Below are positions 11,901 through 25,595 of a DNA stretch of 64,000 nucleotides, in pieces. The translations under genes and the position numbers were made by a program. The notes under the pieces were generated by a model. The model had not been told where the DNA came from and made no database searches. It saw only the letters and a program-made list of their open reading frames with translations. How positions within the stretch are numbered: the first letter of the stretch is position 1; each line of letters opens with the position of its first letter. The stretch is from positions 22,349,315-22,413,314 of the forward strand of contig NC_051449.1 of the NCBI RefSeq assembly GCF_001649575.2, in the 5' to 3' direction. The stretch is from Kryptolebias marmoratus (Eukaryota; Chordata; Actinopteri; Cyprinodontiformes; Rivulidae).

Positions 11901-14900
11901 GAGTGTTTGCAGAGGAATGAGACATTACAAAGTGGTTAAAGCTTTACAGCCCCGACGTTTATTAGATCCTGTTGCAGGACTGAAATACAGAAATGGACTT
12001 ACTAATCAGATAAAGCTGATGGTACAAAACATGAAGAATAATCAGCAAATCCTGTCTACAGTATAAAATAAGTCAAAGATCCTTTATGGAGGATAAGGTA
12101 CCAAACGTTCGTAATGTTGAGATTTTAAACCTGAGTAATAAGAGTAAAAATTATTGAGGTTTATGAAATCTGTTTTAAACTCTCTGGAGCTTTAACATAA
12201 TGTAAATCTGTTGGAGATTGCACTCAATTCTGAACACCTGAAGAAGGATTTAATTTTGTATTTAAAAGCCTGGCATTTAATTACCACTAAGGAATGTATA
12301 TCGCCTGCCATCGTTTTAAACTAAGATCATCTTATGTTCAGGTATGACAAAGTTATAGTCAGTTTAGTCAAACCATAAAAAAAACATTCTTACAAGAAGT
12401 GTTGGTGCTCAGAGTATGTGTTGGGGATGACTCTCAGCTACTACCACACCCACTTTTATCTCTTTCTAACAAATTGACTGAACTATAGCCTTTTTTGTGC
12501 TTCCTAATGTCAGGCGGCTGTGGCGGCCATCTTGAAATGAGTTAACTCCAGAAGCTCATCGGTTTTCGATGTGTATCCAGTGATTACTGTCTGAAAGATT
12601 AATTAAAATCTGTCCTCTGGTTTCTGAGATATATTTTGCTAACACAACAAACAAGTGAACACACATGAGCAAAATCATGCCTTTTTGTCTTTGGCAGGAG
12701 GTGATAATTAACTGATTGTTCTGAATTTCACACAGATTTAATGAAAACTGTCGCCTCCTACTGGTGGACACAGGATGTCAGAACGTATAGCTTCAATAAT
12801 TTATCTTCTTTCACGTGCATCTGATGTAAAAACTCTAAGTATCTTCTGTCAAAGAGATTTAATGTTGTTTTATAATCTACTTTTGTACAAGTGGACATAC
12901 AGACTGTTTATTGTGTCAGTGTCTGTAGTAAAACATCCTGCTCATCTGTTGTGGATGACTCTGCATGACGTCAGCTCAGATTAAGCCAAAACACCTTTTG
13001 ACAGTATCATTTTAACTCACTTAAGTTAATAAAAGAGGTTGCATAACTGAGATGCAGTGCAGGGTTTGAATATACCTTCTTACTTTTCACTCTGTGCTCA
13101 GTATCCCTGTCTCTAGTTTCCTGCGATGTGCATCATTCAGTAGTGTGCTTTTCTTTTGTTCGGGCAGTGAAGGAATGACAAACTGAACTCCACCTCCACA
13201 CAGCTGCCTTCACTTGTTCTCCAGGGAGTGTATGTGTCAGTTTACTCATAAATCCTTCTGGGAATCCACCGATTGGCATTGTCCAAATCAAATTTTTATT
13301 TATTTATTTATTTTTTATTGTTGCAACAATCCACTGAGTAAAACCTTTGGCTAAAGTTGGCAAAAATTAAGTTTTAAAATTAGTTTCCACAGATTGCTGT
13401 TGCATTATTGTGTTGCCTGCAGCTATCTTTCTCACGTATTCTTTATTTTAATTTGGTTTGCTTTCAGACATTCTCTCGTCTTTGGAGCACATTAGTTAAG
13501 AGCCATGGTCCTCAAACTGTCCTACACAAACCACAGGCTGTACACCAGATCCCTCTAGTGGCTCTCAGAAGAAACTTTAACTGTTTAATAGGTAAATCAA
13601 TAACTAATTTAATTAACCGTCATAAGCTGAATGTGATGGAAACCAAAAAGATGAATGGTTCAAACATATTATGTTCTTGGCTCCAAATGGGAATCAGATG
13701 CAAGGAGAAATGTTGTGGCAAATATTTCAGAAACGTGGATGACAGTGAAGTGAATCAGTGTTTGAGTTGCTACTTGAGTGGTCTGGCTCCAGGACCCATC
13801 GCCACACCATAATGACGAAGCCCCAACCCAAATACCCAGATCAAGGAAGATTGATTGATCAATGAAACTGATTGAATGAAAAGCTGGTGCTTTTTGAACC
13901 TGAGACAGAGGAATAAAATATTACAGTATGCCAACCTAATAAAACAAGTTCAATGATAAACCTAAGCGACCAGCAAGTGGCGACACTAGAGAGGGAAAGA
14001 TGACCTTTTTATTGCTTTTATTGCTGCTTTTTAATTCAAACCAAAACACTTCACTTCAGTAACAGTTCACTTTCAAACAGACTCAACAGCACTTTCAGGA
14101 ACAAACGGGGAGGAAAAAAGTCCAAATATTGAGAATTAGTTTCAGAAAGACTCAAAATAGGTAGCTTTAGCTGAGTACCCACCCACTGAATATATATATA
14201 GTCTTAAATTATTTACTTATTCAAGCATTAACCATAAGACTGACGTAACAAACAGAATTTTTATTTTTATCTTAACAATTTCTTTGACCAGGTGACCCTC
14301 TGAAAACGGTTCCATGACTCATTTCTGGGTTACGACCCACCAGTTGAGAGTCACTGCTGGCAAGGAAAAAGCACAAAACAGAAAAATGGATTCAAATTAT
14401 TTCTTGTTTTTATTTCAATGTTTTGGGGCAGAGGGAAGCCCAGACCTCAGTAACAAATGCATGAAACTGTCACATCTTAACCCACGCCCATCAACCACAG
14501 CTAGAGGTTAGGCCAGCTTGCTGCTTATATCAGACATGAGTGGAAGCAGGTTCTGCTGTTTTGTAACGCATCATAATGGTGACAGACCCGCGTACTTTTA
14601 GAAAATCCTGACAAAAATAAATCTTTAGCTCAATATCTGTAAATTTGACTGAGTTATCAGTTGTCTGATGACCATTCCGAATTGGATTGATTCCAATTGA
14701 GTTTTATTCAAATCCATTCATGAGATATTTTGCTAACAGACCGGCGTACGCACATCCACGCAATTGCAGATGTTTACTAAAAAACATAAACTCTCCGGGG
14801 AGTTCAACCATCTGTAGCCCAGTTTCAGTAACATTTAGTGACAATGTGAGCAATGTGAGAACAAAAATAAGCAAATAAATTAGAAGTACTTTAACTCCCG

Positions 14901-17900
14901 GAGGTATCGCTGCACTTTTATTACTGACAGTATTAACAGATTTTTCTCTTCAAGTGTCAGTGTAAACCATGCTGGTGCCAGAAGAAACCAGAAGTAGCTC
15001 AATTTAATGGAACGATCAGTGATTTGAACATTAATCCAAAACATGTCAAGATGTCAAAACCCTGTGCCAGGATCGAACATTTCCTGCCTTAGACCGTTTG
15101 GCTGGTTATACGCTTTCAACAGGACTGTTACTAAATCACTGTTTTAAAAACATGCAGGACAGCAGAGGAACGGCTCCTGAGTCCTGCTTCCTGGAATTCT
15201 CTGTGCTGCTGAAAGACCTCGCTGACAGCAGGCTCTAACCAAAGAATAATCCCAAAGCTGTCAGAAAGACATACATCACTGCTGCAGGCTGAGCATTCAG
15301 CTAACCCGGTCCTGATTTCCCATTTTTATCATCTGCCGTCAAAAGGCAGGCGATAATGTCCCTGACTGTGTTTAACCCAGGCAGTTTTACAGATTTTGAA
15401 CTAAAACTGGACATGTTAGTAGCTGAGTAGTAGTCAGTAGTCATTCACACACACACTCTGAGCTTGAGAGCTTTTTTTCCAGATTTGACCTAAACAGCTA
15501 CGACTTTGTCATTTCTCAACAAAGGATGATCTTAGTCTAACACTCTGACCTGAAAGTCGGCGGGCGATATGCATTTCCTCAAGGAATAATAGGCCTTTTT
15601 AATTATTATAATCCGAATAAAAAGGTTTTCCCGAACAGCGGACTTGAAAAGGCTGCTCATAACATGAGTGAGGTTTGCATTTGTGTGTCACTGTTGCTGA
15701 TCTTTGGTGAGCTCTGACCCACTCTGTTGTGTTTATCCTCAGATTCTCCAACACAAACATCGGCCACAGGACTCCTGAGTGGACCCTGGTAGCTGTGGTG
15801 CTCCTGCATCTGTAAGTTTAAGACACGAGAATGTAAATCCACGCAGGAAAGAGTTTGGCATGGAAATCCTGGGTTATCTGTCGGCTGCTTGGTGCATTTC
15901 ACAAGACACGTGGGCATTGGTTGGATGTGCGTGTGTCTGTGTGTACCTGGTTTTTGTTACCTTTTTAGGACCTTGTCTGGCATTATCACCTACCTTATCA
16001 GGACTGGTAGTCCATATGGAGACCAAAGCCGGATCCTAATAAGGTGGAATGTAATTTTTGGATAAGGGCTTAAATTTAGGGCTGAGGTCTGCCACCTTTA
16101 CAGCCATTTGTGCTCCTTCTCCCAATAAATAAAATTTGTCCAGAGCAGCGAAATATACTTAAAGCATAAAATTAGGATAACATATTCTTTAAATGTTGTA
16201 TAAATGCTACATATAAATATCTATAATTTATTACATTATGAAATTAATTTACAATAAATTGGTGACATGTTAAGACAAAGGGAAAAAAATCAAACCAACG
16301 ACTAATCTAACTAATCAAACACACCTGCTTCTCCTTTTTGGGTCGCGGGGAGCTGGTGTCTGTCTCCAGCAGTCACTGCGAGAAACGGGGGACACCCTGG
16401 ACAGGTCGCAAGTCCATCACAGGGCCTGTCATTACTATATTTATGGTAAATTAATAATAGAAGTATCCCAACTTGTATTAATGAAGCATATTCTTCCAGC
16501 TAAAATGTTTAATTTTCTGGTGGATTTCGGGGAAAAACTGTTGAAACTAGCTCTTTCATTTCTGGTTATGAATATAAATAATATTAATTTCCATGTTAGT
16601 TTTGGTCAACACTACAAAGAGCCACAGGTTGCAGAGCCCTGGTTTAGGCCAAGGTCTGAACTGAGTTTAAGGTTAGGCAACATAAACGAACAGAAGTCAA
16701 TAAACTGTCCTTATAAGGATAGAAATAAAAACTTATGTGTGGTTCATGGACAGTTCCGTGCTGCTCCCGTCTTGAGTACACACTGTCTTATCTCAGCCTG
16801 ATTGCCCCTCTCCAGATCCGCGACGCACCACAGTAGGCACACACAATCAGCCCTCCACACTTTAAAGTCAAACACACACACACACAGAGTAGATTTTTTT
16901 GTATTCACTCCAGCAAAACGAGGCCCCTGAACTTGCTCGCTCGGCTGGGAAAATCTTCACCTGATCCTCGGTGGATGCTGATTTATGACCCCCTCAGTGT
17001 TTGCTTTACTCTGCTGATATCATAACTTCCAAATAAAATCCACTAAATGTGCAGTTTTTACTCCAGTTTACAGCACAAATCTGTCACCAATGAAGGAAGG
17101 TCCCTCATACAATTTAAAAAAAAAAAAAAAAGATCTGGGCAGAGGGTTTTGTCTAAATTACAACCTCTCACCTTTCAGCACCAGGCAGTTAAAAGTTGCT
17201 CAAACTGGTTTATGTTGCAAAGATTTGTAATCTGTGCATTGTTTATTTTTTAAAATCACTGTTTTTAAGTTTTGACTTCCTTAAAATGGTAAATTATTGG
17301 CTAAACTGACCAGTTTTAATGTTTAATATTGCAGTGGGTTAGATGACAGGTGCCGTTTATTTCTCGTGTCCTTACCAAAGGGACCTGGTCTTCGTCACGC
17401 GTCCCACTGGCTCTCTATGATTTCATCAGCTGTCGTTGAACTTGTCTTCACTCCGTCCTTCCATCCCTCCATCATGAATAATTTGGTGTTCTGTCTTATC
17501 TATCCGCTGCGTGGCAGCTGCGGAGCTCGCCTGGCTTCTTTTGTTCGGGACAGCTGAATAATGGATGCCCCCCCTCCCTCACTGCAACTCTAGACTCAAC
17601 TTGAACTGCACATCAACCGGTGCACGGGACGGGGAAATGGGGAGAGCTGCCTTTAAAGTTGGATGTGAAACACTTTTTCTGACCAATTAGACCATTTTAT
17701 TATCCCCATCCACCCGGAGGCAAAGGTGCAGGATAATGTTTTTACCCATGTCTGTTCGTCTGTTAACAAAATATCTCTTTAACAGATTTGAAAAATTCCT
17801 AGAAAGTTAGATGCACATCTACAACTTATTAACTTTGGGAATCAACCCAATTTAAGATAGCAACCTTAGATTAGTAACCTTGGCAGACACAAAAATGTCT

Positions 17901-19529
17901 TTAACTCTGTCTTTTTTACAGATATTAAGCTAAAAGTTATGGTGGTAGTTGTTGAGAGTCATCCAAAACACATACCAGTGTTTGACTAGAAAGCAGCAGA
18001 CGAAACTGGGAAAAATCATCATGGACACAATGACTATTGGCAACTAAACCCTTCAACTTGTATTCTTAGCTGCTCTTTTCTCTGTACACAAACTGCTGCA
18101 CCTCCACCCGCCAGCCTGTCAAGATCCTGGAGCTTGTCCCTGATCAGACTCTTCTCCAGTGAGGACAAGTCCGCCTACAGGTGGGAGACTGAATGTCTGT
18201 TGAACTGGTCCAACTAGACCAGGGGTGGGCAACCCTGGTCCTGGAGAGCCGCTATCCTGCATGTTTTCCTTGTTTCTCTGCTCCAACACACCTGATTTAA
18301 ATCAGTGTGTTCTTAACAGGCTTCTGCAGAACATGAAGAGGTGATTTAACCACTGAATCAGGTGTGTTGGAGCAGAGAAACAAGGAAAACATGCAAGGAT
18401 AGTGGCCCTCCAGGACCAGGGTTGCCTACCCCCGAACTAGACCAACCTGGGGCTAAGTGCTCTGCAGCGGTGGTGGACTTCAGGAAGGACCCAGCGCCAT
18501 CCAAACCCATCACACAGTGCAAGTCCACAGTAAGCTCTGTGGAGACCTTCGGTTTCCTTGGCACCATCCTCACCCAGCTGAACATCGGCTCGCTCACATC
18601 AAAAGCACAGCAGAGGTTGTCCTTTCTCCCACAGCCGAAGAACAAAGACACAGAGTCCATCATCACCACATGTTACGCTGGAGCCACTGCCGGGACAAGA
18701 GCAGACTGCGGTGTATCATTTGTCCTGTAAGGACCTGAAGACCTGCAGGTCTATGAGACGGGGGGGTAAAGATCATGTTTGATCCCTCACTCCCCGCACA
18801 CAAGCTACTCACGCTGCTCCCCTCTGGCAGGAGGCTACAGTCAAAACCAAAACTTCATGCTGCAGTGCAAGCTTCTTTCTCACTGCTGCTGTAGTTGTTT
18901 ATTAGGATTATCATCAAACTTTGTACATTTAAACCAGTAATCCCTGTCATTTTGCGAGTGAAAAGCTGAAAGGTTTGTGAACCGCAGCGTGCAGTTTTAC
19001 AGCTGCGCCGAATGAAAACATCTACACAAATCAGACTTGTGATGTTGGAAAAAACACTGTTGAGTGTGAGTTAAAAGTGGGTGAAAGGATGGTTGACATG
19101 TCAAACAAGTGCTTTTATGATCATTTAAAGCTTTAGCACAGGTGCATTATAAGTTTAACTGGAGAAAAACAGACTTTTCATGTAGAAAACCTTCTGGATC
19201 ATATCAGTTTGAATTTGTGGCAGAATATAGTTCAGGTGCTTTTTTTTTTTTTTTTTACATTGCTCAAAATGTAACTTAATGTTTCAGGACTTTATCTTCT
19301 ATGAGACTTGCTTTGATTCCCTGTCCTTTTTGAGCACGTAGCTGTGTGGCTAAGCTTTGGTCTGGTGTGTTTCAGGTTGTCGGAGGTGTCTCCGGTGGTG
19401 CAGGATGCCTTGGAGACGTCGGCATCCGTGCAGTATTTGAACACGCTGATGGAGGAGCTCGACCTGCAGGAGCAGGACCTTCTCAGCTTAGTCCAGATGT
19501 TTAAGCCCCCAACACATCCACACCAGTAG
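2966..19529 (+). CDS. rpap2: RNA polymerase II-associated protein 2 (RPAP2/RTR1 family CTD phosphatase)
   Basis: Exons: 2966-3059, 3189-3237, 3314-3428, 4763-4861, 4962-5027, 5119-5207, 5320-5355, 6897-7932, 9387-9496, 10526-10606, 19376-19529. All have GT/AG boundaries, phases agree, and they give 642 codons plus TAG (human is about 612). RPAP2 helps assemble and import RNA polymerase II and removes Ser5 phosphate from its C-terminal repeat. The RTR1 zinc-binding region is at residues about 87-170, with CGYPIC (Cys108, Cys113) and CFCSNFC (Cys144, Cys148), followed by a tryptophan/arginine-rich segment (TPLWLRQHE). Residues 1-86 are basic and then helical ([13 protein letters not shown] type). 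The single large exon 8 encodes an acidic, low-complexity middle ([19 protein letters not shown]). The C terminus has the conserved [17 protein letters not shown] segment and a helical tail. The last intron (10607-19375) is 8.8 kb and full of repeats. Start codon chosen as the first ATG in the CpG-rich first exon; a second in-frame ATG follows 15 codons later. Confidence 0.95.
3530..4060 (+). repeat. Family B repeat, two tandem inner units (rpap2 intron 3)
   Basis: Two successive degenerate units end in 'atattttgctaacag' at about 3760 and 'aggtattttgctaacag' at about 4040. Each begins with a 'ttaagcaaag...gctc(a/c)aagta' block. The remainder of the intron (4061-4762) shows nothing recognisable beyond AT-rich sequence. 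Confidence 0.65.
5356..6030. other. rpap2 intron 7, first part, nothing recognised
   Basis: AT-rich intronic DNA without a recognisable exon. A short GC-rich patch at 5840-5870 has no identifiable feature. Confidence 0.4.
6031..6735 (+). mobile_element. Degenerate non-LTR retrotransposon 3' part (RTE-like)
   Basis: Broken frames still give reverse-transcriptase-type blocks: [15 protein letters not shown] at 6071 (the YADD-type active-site region), [14 protein letters not shown], and a later basic segment encoded by 'gaggaaggaaggaaagaggaagacc'. The 3' end ('ctgtggagacacttaaagggagcag') resembles that of the related copy at 32165-32960. It is inserted in sense orientation in rpap2 intron 7 and has many stops. 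Confidence 0.75.
8165..9095 (-). mobile_element. Degenerate Tc1/mariner transposon, antisense to rpap2
   Basis: The minus strand keeps recognisable transposase landmarks. 'tgttgcatcatgacccagtttggtcc' reads as the NWVMMQQD region, and 'ctggactgtgactggaccactgcag' as the WxSQSPD region of the DDE domain. A second copy of the same family lies at 48505-49390. A (gttt)n run sits at 8719-8742. The transposase is broken and cannot be active. It lies in rpap2 intron 8. Confidence 0.75.
9497..10525. other. rpap2 intron 9, nothing recognised
   Basis: It contains poly-T runs at 9518-9531 and 10118-10137. No exon, RNA or named repeat was recognised. Confidence 0.4.
11310..11800. mobile_element. Palindromic DNA element 'family I', degenerate copy
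   Basis: The block 'actgatgagctaatggcttgtctgaacacagactggaccaaagtgg...gctgc' at 11394 is shared with rpl5 intron 7 (41550) and mtf2 intron 4 (61303). A partly inverted counterpart lies at 11690-11765 ('tcagactacctgtcaaagttaaacaaactgaagctgttcaaaaagc'). This suggests a terminal-inverted-repeat element. It is in the last rpap2 intron. Confidence 0.5.
11800..12287 (+). other. Last rpap2 intron: possible transposase scrap, otherwise nothing
   Basis: Bases 11838-11905 encode [19 protein letters not shown], which resembles the C-terminal 'EWxxIPP' segment of Tc1-type transposases. The frame continues to 12063 without further resemblance. I regard it as a relic, not a gene. Confidence 0.35.
12288..12712 (+). 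repeat. Family B repeat, near full-length single-unit copy
   Basis: It starts 'gaatgtatatcgcctgcca' and ends 'ggcaggaggtgataa', showing the inverted terminal theme of the family. In between are 'actctcagctactaccacacc', 'ggcggccatctt' and 'agatatattttgctaacac'. It is a useful reference copy for building a consensus. Confidence 0.75.
12713..14615. other. Last rpap2 intron, no supported gene
   Basis: A 134-codon open frame at 13408-13812 was inspected. It has no recognisable domain, and its middle ('tggtcctcaaactgtcctac...tctagtggctctc') looks like a common dispersed repeat, so it is not called. Short AT-rich tracts sit at 13300-13320 and 14194-14202. Confidence 0.4.
14616..14760 (+). repeat. 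Family B fragment
   Basis: It contains 'agctcaatatctgtaaatttgactgagttatcag' and 'catgagatattttgctaacagacc'. The middle part is deleted. Confidence 0.6.
15325..15598 (-). repeat. Family B copy with internal deletion, both termini present
   Basis: One end shows 'tatcatctgccgtcaaaaggcaggcgataat', an imperfect hairpin of the terminal sequence. The other shows 'gaaagtcggcgggcgatatgcatttcctcaaggaa'. The 'cagctacgactttgtcatttctcaac' block is retained. Confidence 0.6.
15599..17699. other. Last rpap2 intron, repeats only
   Basis: Bases 16339-16432 are a minus-strand 3' fragment of the SINE seen whole at 31579-31924 ('ggacaggtcgcaagtccatcacaggg'). A (ca)n run lies near 16870-16886 and a poly-A run at 17117-17132. 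No exon-like sequence was recognised. Confidence 0.5.
17700..18000 (-). repeat. Family B repeat, minus orientation
   Basis: Starts 'ccacccggaggcaaaggtgcaggataatg' and continues 'tctgttaacaaaatatctctttaacag', then 'tagttgttgagagtcatcc'. These are reverse complements of the family blocks. Confidence 0.65.
18085..18870 (+). mobile_element. LINE reverse-transcriptase 3' fragment, split by a hAT miniature element
   Basis: Translations show [14 protein letters not shown] at about 18470, then [14 protein letters not shown], then ...TCYAGATA, and later [13 protein letters not shown] sequence near 18820. These blocks follow the RT domain in teleost non-LTR retrotransposons of the L2/CR1-like group. 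Frames are damaged. The hAT element at 18220-18434 is inserted inside it. Confidence 0.75.
18220..18434. mobile_element. hAT-type miniature element with 8-bp target duplication
   Basis: The ends are near-palindromic: CAGGGGTGGGCAACCC on the left and the inverse on the right. It is flanked by AACTAGAC at 18212-18219 and 18435-18442, an exact 8-bp duplication as hAT elements make. It is almost a full hairpin ('ctctgctccaacacacctgatt' and its inverse). Sister copies are at 42975-43148 and 51376-51588. Confidence 0.9.
18871..19375. other. 3' end of last rpap2 intron, nothing recognised
   Basis: Contains a poly-T tract at 19240-19256 upstream of the final exon. No other feature seen. Confidence 0.4.
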
Positions 19530-19590
19530 GCGTGCAGAAATCAACCATAAAATGTCCAGTGAGGTCTTTTCTGCAGCAGCCGTTTTTCAC

Positions 19591-19596
19591 AATAAA
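19591..19596 (+). promoter_or_regulatory. rpap2: Poly(A) signal of rpap2
   Basis: An exact AATAAA lies 62 bases after the stop codon, so the 3' UTR is very short (about 80 bases). Confidence 0.7.
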
Positions 19597-19599
19597 AAA

Positions 19600-20225
19600 A
19601 CAATATCACGATGAAAAGAACCTCGTGTTTTCTGTCCTTTTCACTCTTAAGAACGTGAACTGATTGAGAGCAGAGCCTTTATGGATTGTACAGCAGTACT
19701 GTGTAAACAATCTGTGGTCAGATGTGTGCAAATCAGATCCTTGAGGTTTGGAGCTTTGGATGTTTAACTTCTGCTAGAGCCAAAAAAAAAAAAAAAGGTA
19801 CAAATCACACCCAGCTTTTCCCCATGAAAACACCATGTGGACACAACAGCTTATTGCTACAGTTAGAAGCACTTCCACTGTAATAAAAGCTGCTCTATTC
19901 CTTCAGACTTCCTTTATGTGGCGTTTTATGGCGCCATCATGTCATTTGTTATATGGGTATGTGAACAATTCGTTTGCCTGAGAATATTTGGTTTTGACCA
20001 GATGGCGCGCGGCGAAACGTTCCTCTGCTGTACGCTGCAGATATCAACTCTGAGCTGTCATGAGGATTGGGGGCCGTGATTGATGGTCTGCATGATTTAA
20101 CACGGCTTCTTGTTTTTCACAACGAATCAGCGGAGTGGGACCGAAACGAGCGAGGACCGGAGAGCTGGTGTTTTCTGTGAAAAGGAAAGTCTGAAAGCTA
20201 AAGGACTTGGCTGAAAGTTGTTGAA
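19600..20225. other. Spacer between rpap2 and gfi1 3' ends, nothing recognised
   Basis: The two genes converge here. A poly-A run lies at 19782-19796. No coding or RNA feature was recognised. Confidence 0.4.
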
Positions 20226-20740
20226 GAACAAAACAACCGAGCTGTTAAAACAAGAAGAACAAATGAGCAAAACTGTAGCTGAGAGGTAAAATTCGCTAAA
20301 CTGTTGCTAACAGCTAAAATGAGCAGCATTGTAGCTGAGAGATCCAATTAACTAAAAAAAGCTAAAATTAGCAAAACAGTATCCAAAGGCTCAAAGTAGC
20401 AAAACTAACTAAAAGCTAAAATTAGCAAATAGTGATTAAAAGCTATAACCAGTGAAATAACTAAAAGCTAAAGTTAGCAAAACTGTAGCTAACAGCTAGA
20501 ATTAGGGAGACAGTAACTAAAAGCCAAAAAGAGCACAAGAAGAAAAATCACAATGTGATTCTATGGTGAAATATTTCGTAAATAACTTCAAATAATTCAA
20601 AGGATGAAAAATTCCAACTACTAAAAGCCATAACACACTGTTCTCAGTCAAGCTGAACATTTGGATACATAAATAGTTAAAATAGCACAAAATATGCAGA
20701 AGAAGGTTGATTCGCAAGAAGCTATAAACAGAAAACAAAC
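20226..20740 (+). repeat. GCTAAAA-type degenerate array plus unique tail ('family C'), downstream of gfi1
   Basis: Roughly 25-30-base units of the form 'agctaaaattagcaaaacagt' repeat with much variation up to about 20530. A conserved tail follows ('agcacaagaagaaaa...aacacactgttctcagtcaagctgaacattt'). The same array plus tail recurs at 21240-22000, 24080-24420 and 27420-27740, and inverted at 28360-28790. Confidence 0.75.
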
Positions 20741-20985
20741 TACAGAAATAAAAACCAAACTCTTTAAACTCATATTTAATCCATCACTATAAAACAAATA
20801 GATTGAAATTTAACAGCTGATTAAAATATTTAGCCTTGAAAATGAAACATTCAGCTCCTCCTTTTCACAGTAATAATAATAATAAAAAGACAAATGATAA
20901 ATAAAAATCTGACGTTAAATAAGAAACCAGCAGGTCGAGACAGCAAACTAAACCTGATGTGCTCAGAGAGGCAGGACAAATCGTC

Positions 20986-23701
<2,716 letters not shown>

Positions 23702-24070
23702 GTTGAACTGGCCCCCCAGGTCTAAAACCCTCCTCTGGACTCTGCTCCTCTCCAGTGACCTGATCTCTGGACAGATTGAAACACCACTGCTTGTCAGGCG
23801 ACACTGCGTTGGGATTTTGGCTGGCCATTACGCATGCGCAAAGAGGCCGGATCGTTTACCAGGTGTCGCGGGGCAGGTGGCCAAAAACACTACAGACTAG
23901 GTATCCTAGGAGGGTGCAGGCAAATATGGCTCAGAAGACCTGATAGAAGCCGTTGTGGTGCTTTAAACTTTATTTTAAAAAGTAATTCAACTGGCTGAGT
24001 TTGATGTTATTCCACAAAACAGCAAAAAGTTTGCTATAGAATGAATTGTTAGTTAAATCAAGCAGGACAA
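23702..24070. promoter_or_regulatory. gfi1: gfi1 5' region
   Basis: The part at 23702-23890 is GC-rich and contains 'cgcatgcgca' at 23831-23840, an NRF1-like palindrome. A minus-strand open frame with ATG at 23828 overlaps the gfi1 start in another frame. If the transcript begins upstream of it, it would be an upstream ORF. The true start site is unknown. Confidence 0.4.
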
Positions 24071-24079
24071 AAGATAAAA

Positions 24080-24425
24080 CGAGAAAACAATTGGAACTAG
24101 AAGCTAAAATTACCAAAGCTGTTGCTAACAGCTAAAACTTGCAAAACAGTAGCTAAATTGTAGCAAAGCCATAGCTGAAACCTAAACTGAGCAAAACTAT
24201 CAAAATTGTAACTAAGAGCTAAAAATTGCAAGACAGCAGCAAGCTAAAAGTAGCATAAGAAGACAAATAAGGCAAATTTACTGAAGTAGATTTCAGAGAA
24301 CAATGATTAAAAAAAACTGGAGAGATCTTAACAAGGAAATCTTTTTTGGAAAGAAAGTTAAATAATAATTGCTAAAAGTCACAGCACACTATTCCCAGTC
24401 GAGCTGAACATTTTGATGAAATAAA
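24080..24425 (+). repeat. Family C array plus tail upstream of gfi1
   Basis: Array units 'agctaaaattaccaaagctgttgctaac' and relatives extend to about 24250. The tail ends 'cacactattcccagtcgagctgaacattttgatgaaat', the best preserved tail end in the window. Confidence 0.75.
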
Positions 24426-24960
24426 AATTTTAAAGTACATTAGAAATCCTTACTTAGAGGGTTAAGATTGATATTGTTACAGGTTTCATGATGACTGTTA
24501 GAGAGATGTCTGAAAGTAAATCTGAGACTGGATTTGGTTCAACAACTCCCCAGTTTAGATGAACTATATTTAAATGGCGTGTTTCTTGGTGAATTCTCCA
24601 GTTGAACAGTAATAAGACATGTTTGGTGCCCATGGACAGAGCTCTGATGGATAAATGACCTAATTGTTTGCCTGCTTGAAAAGTGATCCTGTCAATGAGA
24701 CGCACTCGGTCGTATGTTCAACAGCCTGCTGGTGGGGAGCACAGGTATCTTTTTACAGGTACACTGACTTCAGTCTGATTGTTTTACATCATTAAAGGAC
24801 CCCCTCCCCTCCCCTCCCGTCCTGGGACAGCCTCAATTAGACTGACAAAAAAATCCCCCCAAAAAAGGAGCTGCTTGGAGTGGTAAGAACCAGTGAAATC
24901 GTTTGGTTTTCAGCAGAAATATGTCGGGCTGTGAGCAGCCCTGTCCCCACCTCCCACTGG
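24426..24960. other. gfi1-rpl5 spacer, nothing recognised
   Basis: A C-rich tract lies at 24800-24822. No exon of EVI5, the gene expected at this position from human synteny, is visible here or elsewhere up to 38144. Confidence 0.4.
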
Positions 24961-24984
24961 TCCTTCTGGCCAAGCAGTCTTATA

Positions 24985-25250
24985 GGCATAATCTGTCTGT
25001 TAGCAAAATATCTCTAAAACCCCTGAACCAACTTTATTGAAACTTTTGGAAAGTAATTTTTGGATGTACCGTTACATCTGATTAACTTCTGGAATCAATC
25101 TAATTCAGGATGGCCACCAAAAATACACCCAAAAATGACTAAAACTCTGTCAGTTTGGCAGACAGTGGGCTTAAAATTGACGTGGTAGTAGCTGAGAGTC
25201 TTTCTGGATATCTAGAACGGAAGGCCGGTGGGCGATATGCATTCCAGATT
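24985..25250 (-). repeat. Family B repeat, minus orientation
   Basis: Runs from 'ctgtctgttagcaaaatatctc' to 'ggccggtgggcgatatgcatt', reversed relative to 12288-12712. Confidence 0.65.
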
Positions 25251-25340
25251 TCAGCAGAAATCTGTCAGGCTCAGAGGTGCAAATTGTTGCGAGGACTCAG
25301 GCTCATGTTGGAGGTCAGTCAAAAGCAAAGCTGCATCGAT

Positions 25341-25376
25341 TGTGTGTGTGTGTGTGTGCGCGCGCGCGTGGGAACA
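25341..25376. repeat. (TG)n-(CG)n alternating purine-pyrimidine run
   Basis: A (tg)n run passes directly into (cg)n at about 25358-25368. Long alternating purine-pyrimidine tracts of this kind can adopt Z-DNA. Confidence 0.8.
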
Positions 25377-25595
25377 GAGTTTGTTTGATGCAGCTGCAGC
25401 GAGCGAGAGAAGTGCAAGCAGAGGGCAGATAGCAGAGGCATGAAGCTGAGACACATGTTCCATACTCACAGAGCCGTGACAGAGCAGGTACCATGTCCCA
25501 CCTCTGAGGACACACACACTCCATCCTGATGGGCCAAAACAGTCCTGATCTGTGAGAGACCCCACACACTTCAGCTCTGTTAATTACTCCCCTCC

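Noticed and set aside
13408..13812. 134-codon open frame in the last rpap2 intron
   Set aside because: No domain, no neighbouring exons with matching phase, and part of it resembles a dispersed repeat.
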